A model generated the notes under the pieces. The model was not told the DNA's origin, did not search any database, and saw only the letters and a list, made by a program, of their open reading frames with translations. 64,000 nt of DNA from Synchiropus splendidus (lineage: Eukaryota > Chordata > Actinopteri > Syngnathiformes > Callionymidae): NCBI RefSeq assembly GCF_027744825.2, contig NC_071343.1:12568866-12632865 (forward strand), given 5' to 3'. Of the stretch, positions 59,034 to 64,000 are shown one piece after another. How positions within the stretch are numbered: position 1 is the stretch's first letter; every line of letters begins with the position of its first letter. A program made the translations under genes and the position numbers.

Positions 59034-59050
59034 TTACTACTACCACTACT
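58993..59050. repeat. (TAC)n trinucleotide repeat
   Basis: About 19 TAC units with one TAT and one CAC interruption near the end. Confidence 0.95.
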
Positions 59051-62000
59051 AAACCGTATGCTCTCCGTATCTCTCCAACAACTCTTTTAATAGGAATTCT
59101 CCTTTAAGTCTCCTTTTGTTCATCACAACTCTGAAAAAAAGATCATCATCTTTTGACGGTCATTGGTTTTCAAATTCATAATACAATAACTGTCAATTAT
59201 GTCATCAGTTCCTTCAATCATCGAAGAACACACAAATGCAGTTGACAGCATCAGACTGTTTATGTAGCCCTACATACCAACAAAAAAACATTTGGCACCA
59301 CAATGACCTCGCATCCCACTCATTAGCGTATGATTACTATTTCCAACACCTCCAACACTAAAATGTTTCCCTACAGATACAGATTTCTAAATGCACTTCA
59401 GATGATAAGTCAAAGGCAATGACTACCTCTCTCAGGTGTCATTATCGAACAGCATGAGTCTGTTACTGTGTGTCTCGAAACGATCACATAGGAGTCTCCA
59501 TGGAGACCACATGCCTCTTCAACTGACAGTTATATATCACTGACCTCCTTTTGGCTTAAGATACTCTACTTATCAGTTTCTGCCTTATAAAGCATTTTAA
59601 CCCTTCCTTCCTGTTTCTAGTGGGCAACTATAATGTTTTTTAGGGCTGATGCCAACACTGATACCCAACGACTCAGGCTGTCTGATAACCAGTTGCGTAT
59701 CTGTTGATCAGATCGGGCTGTTTGCAAACCTTCATTGAGACACATGGTTTGCTTTGGGTATTCAGCAACAGTATTTAGTCTTCTCCGGTAATAAGAACCC
59801 CAGGTATTAATAAACATTCCAGACCAAACCTAAGTACTCTGTGATGCATAAGCAGAGACGATACCATTATGAACAAATACACAAGCGAAAACTGACCATA
59901 AAATGGTTAATATAGGTTAATATACTGTATATATATTGAGGCTGTGGCTATGCATGCACCCACTAGAATTGTATATAAAACCTAGCTTCGGAATGTTGAG
60001 AAGGTGATCGTAGACCTACAAAACAAATTGTTTTACTCCAATCCATTCATACTAACTTGCATCCTTTATCAGTCGCAGTTTCTGTCAAAACTTGAAAAAA
60101 GGAAATTGAATCCAATGGTCAATCTCGCCGTACGATGGATCGCTCTCACACTCATACTTCACTGTGGGGAAAGCACTGGAACGGTTCATCACTCATGCTA
60201 TTCTCCAATCCATTGATCTAATGAAGACACCACCCTACCAGAAGGTGACCATACTTTAGCTAGATTGAGATCCTGGGCAACAAATGAGCAGAACCAGAAC
60301 ACCCGGGCAAGACTTATGACACACAGTATGGACCAAATTCTGAATCTAAAAGGTAAAAATATTGGCTCTAGTTCACAGAAGAACCCAATCAATCAATCAA
60401 TCATAAACGTTCCAACTCCAAGTTATACTTGTAGATAGGGATAAAGACTCCACTCCAGCGACGATCATTATGCAGAAGGTTGAAAGCAGCAGGCTAATAT
60501 GGCAGATTACCATCACAGAACCAAAAGACGCACAGGAATTTGCATGACATTGATCAAAAGGAAAATACTCAGCCAAGCAGAATGATTTTCAATGAAGGCA
60601 GTAATTTGTCTGTATTTAGATGTTAATCTCCCAAAAAAAGACCCATAAAATATACAGAGTAACTGTGAATGGGAATTTCTTTGTATTAGCTTAAGCTAGT
60701 GTATGTTGAGTTGTTTATTTGTTGTTTATTTTAACCCAAGCAATGAAGACAATGACATGTATGAATCGTTGAAAAAAATACAATAAAAAATAAGAAAAAT
60801 AACAGAAATAAGTAAAATAAAAGCAGTTGGGTCGGACAAGAAAAACAGGGCTATGTTATTTTCTTTCTGAATCATATAGAGTTAGATAATGCAATAGAAA
60901 TGAATCCACGAGATGGAATAAACCAAATGAAATAGCACCATAAGGACTTGCCCGAGGTGCAGAATGTTAAATTCAAATATCAAACACAACCAAGTAAATC
61001 TCATTAGGAGTCTCTGGTTCTTCTATCATGGTTCAGAAGCTACCTTGTGTAACTTCCTTCCTCTCTCAGCATCAATCATCTCCTCCCCAGTCGTTTCATC
61101 AGCATCTTTATTGTCTTGTTAAGTGTCTCTCTTGGGAGACCCTGGAGCAGCCTTCTCCCTCTGCTCTCTTCAGTCCTCTGTGCTCCAGTTTTACGGGGTT
61201 TCTATTCCCACACATGCACTCCTTCTTCACCACCAGCATGTGCATTGGTTCCTGTCATGCCTCTCTCAGCTGGATTTAGGACACGCACCAGGCAGTAATA
61301 AGACACACAATGATGTCTGCAGGAGCTGCATGTCTTCATAGACCAAAGTGGCTGCGCGTAACCATGGAAATAAGTACAACTAATATGTTGGATGTCGCGT
61401 AGCACTTTCTCAGACGGCAGTGACGCCCCCTTGTTATTAATAGTTTGCCAGCATAAAGGGACACACGTTAAAATTAGCCACCAATACATCAGGCAGCTTT
61501 GGGTCCGACTATTCTGGGTTTGTGTGTCACAAGATGAGCATTAAACACTATGGGGTGAATTTTACTCCCATGTTGAATACAAAAATTTAAATGGCCAGCA
61601 ATAAGAACATTATGAGAATGTTTAGACCTGCTTTGTGTGTTCAGTAGTAACTGCAAGTTCCCACCAGAGGGATCTCTTTCTAGCAACGCAGTAGACACTT
61701 TGGCATGTCAACAAAAATGTCTAGAGAGGGAAAAGAAGCATCATCTTGTTTCATTGCGATTCATTATTAATCATAGCAAAATCATCACAACCTCATTGCT
61801 GAGCATCCCCTCGTTCTCCTTTTAGGACTCTGACCTGGAAGAGCTTTTGTGTCATAACCTGAAAATGACAAGCATTTTGTGCTGACAGCATCATTCAGCA
61901 GTCACTCTCCCTTAGCCTCACTAAACTGTAAACCCTCATCAGCAACGGTGCCGAGAACGTCCTGGTCTAATACCAGCAGGATCAAGTTTGACACAGTGTT

Positions 62001-64000
62001 TATGATACTCGAATTAAAGTAGATCCGGTCGAAGATAAAAGTTCGGGTGTCAGGGAATGAGACAAGAAGAAGTGGCCAAAAGAAGATGATTACAGCTAAA
62101 TCACCCAGCTACAGAATAGCCATCTCTCTTAAAGTACAAGCCAACTGCTTGTATATTGTGACAGCTTTACACACTTTAAAATGTCCAAAAATACTTTTCA
62201 TTTGATCATATATTCATATAGAGACATGCTGTTTTTCTTTTCAAATGTTGTCTTTAAATTTGGATGAGTTTTCCTCTCTCCCTCTAATTAGCAAAAGTTC
62301 AGTAATGTCAGTCAGAGATGAATTTCATGGATGAGGTTCAGATTCTTTGATATTTGCTCCCCTCAATTCTTTGATGAAGACAAGCAGGAATCTCGTTCAT
62401 TGACTTGGCAGGTCAGATCTACTTGTTTTTCTGTTTACCAGGAATGTATTCTATGACACAGCTTCAGTTTACCAGAATAACCATCAGGGTCGGTTTAACA
62501 ATCTTCAATCCAACAGTGATAGCTGTAGATTTCAATATCAATTCAGTGCTTTATTAAGCTCTTGGCTTTTTTTGACTATATATCTAATGTGCTACAAGTA
62601 TATTAACCTTCTTGGACTCTCTCATAGTAGGAACAGTCTCTTTATGGTTTCTTTAGTGAGAAAAAGAACATACAGGGAAACCTATTTTAGCTGTTACAGG
62701 ATATCTCTGTGGAGCTAACTGGCAGTCAGCTGAGGACTTATATGTTCAGTTTTACACCTTAATCTTAGGACATTGTAATGCCACCATTTGTATACATCTT
62801 TCTTCCATTATTATTCTTATATACTGTTTCAACATACTGTATATCCCATGTCTTCTGTTTATATGACTGCTGGCGTTTCCAACTCTGCAAGACAATAGGA
62901 TGTTTTAATAATATAATCTAAACTATAAACATACCTCCTTCTTGTGACGGGTGAAAAACTTGAATACAACACAGTGTTCAGTTGAGTTTCCTGATGGTAT
63001 CAGAAGTCTATACCAAGGATGCACACCAATGATTTAGTCATCTACCCACCATTCTTGCACTGATATAGACCTTAAGGCGGAATCATGTATGTAACTCACC
63101 CCCATCCCAAGTAGTAAATACCAATGGTAAACTAGATAAACTGAATATCTTATGTAAGTTTGTTCACGTCTGTGCTCTGTCCGAGCTTCCTGTGTGACCT
63201 GCTGGTGGATCAAGATTTACCTGTTAGGTACCTCTCTCTGACAGGACAGCTAATCAGATGGAAAAGCCTTATATAATATAATTACTTTCCTCATTCCTTC
63301 TGTATATCTCATGCGTGAGAAGCATTTTAATACTGAATGGAATAAGTCTGACAATATAGAATGTAAATATTATTATTAAAGAGCTCCTGCTTTGTTTGTT
63401 TTATTTTCAAGAGCTCAAAAGGGTGACACAGAAGAAACTAGGGCGAGAGCTTGTGGCTCTAACAGAAACACCTGACCAGCAACTTCAGCCTGTGAAACTG
63501 TGTCCAACACATATGAAGGCGCAGGTCATTACAAAATGAAACAAAAAAAAGACAAACAACAGCAATACCGGCTGATTTCATAAGCAAGGTTTGTTTTTGG
63601 TGGGAGCAAACTGAAAGACTGGGGAGAGACTATCAGGGCAGCACACACCACTGCACAGCTAATAGTTAAGTAGGACAGTATTGTGAGTCATGCCTTCCCC
63701 AATTTCAATTACAATGTGGCCGGAACCCATTCAAGCATTTAAAGGCACTAATCTTCTGGATGTGGATCTCAGGTGCTCAAATGGATTGATTGTGTTGAAC
63801 CAAATTTCATGCATCACTGACATGCAGATGTTATGAAGCCTTCTAAAAAAAAAAAGAAAAAGCTAATTAATCCTGATTAATCCTGATCGTACATATACAT
63901 GACACATTCTTTGGCAAAAAATCCAGAAAATATGACAGCAGACATGATGACGCTGCAGGTGATGATGGTGATAAGATGTCACTCAATTAGATAAAACGTC

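Larger units (their letters stand above)
47152..64000. other. PLCL intron 1 region, second part, to window end
   Basis: No supported gene on either strand and no match to the expected PLCL first exon (Gly/Ser-rich, ending like RRSSIIK). It includes a degenerate telomere-like stretch at 47391-47414, the purine tract, two candidate enhancers, the TA and TAC repeats, and a homeodomain-rich block at 56630-56730. The last 4 kb is AT-rich with nothing distinctive. Confidence 0.55.

Noticed and set aside
38394..64000. Search for the first coding exon of PLCL upstream of exon A.
   Set aside because: No minus-strand frame has a Gly/Ser-rich start ending in an RRSSIIK-like motif with a donor. A gagcatcatcaag string near 49934 is on the wrong strand. 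The exon is taken to lie outside the window.
1..64000. CRISPR arrays, operons, ribosome binding sites or other prokaryotic features.
   Set aside because: None seen; spliced GT-AG gene structure and repeat content show vertebrate nuclear DNA.

Overview
The window looks like teleost fish nuclear DNA. It is AT-rich and mostly non-coding, full of simple repeats ((CA)n, (GT)n, (TA)n, (TAC)n) and decayed hAT-type, LTR and non-LTR fragments. Some introns are only 69-81 bp long, which is typical of compact fish genomes. The species cannot be named from the sequence.

Only one gene is certain. It lies on the minus strand between 38393 and 24651, and eleven exons could be assembled base by base. All have AG/GT borders and the reading frame holds through every junction: 3294 nt, 1097 codons plus stop. 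The product is an inactive phospholipase C-like protein (PLCL/PRIP family, relatives of PLCL1 and PLCL2). In order it has a PP1-docking segment, PH domain, EF-hand region, X box, acidic/Ser-Pro linker, Y box, C2 domain and a helical C-terminal tail. The first coding exon was not found. It should lie beyond 64000, which makes intron 1 longer than 25.6 kb.

This PLCL gene is unusual. Both catalytic histidine positions of the PLC barrel are changed, and two calcium-ligand positions are changed as well, whereas mammalian PLCL1/2, as I remember them, keep the first histidine. The long second exon of mammalian PLCL1/2 is here split by several phase-0 introns. Similarity is mixed between PLCL1 and PLCL2. 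I read it as a divergent third PLCL paralogue, or a fast-evolving teleost duplicate. One frame-preserving exon is preceded by a (GT)30 tract lying 6 nt from its splice acceptor, a layout like that of the TDP-43-regulated CFTR exon.

Layout: 1-24.6 kb is the region downstream of the gene, with a dispersed hAT-like repeat in two copies, a partly tandem local duplication, perfect palindromes, one unidentified exon-like ORF and stretches resembling conserved regulatory DNA. 24.6-38.4 kb holds the PLCL exons; its two largest introns carry an LTR-like unit, two hAT-like elements and a candidate enhancer with an octamer site. 38.4-64 kb is the intron 1 region, with more repeats, a retrotransposon tail, candidate enhancers and one exon-like ORF on the opposite strand. 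No tRNA, rRNA, CRISPR array or second complete gene was found.
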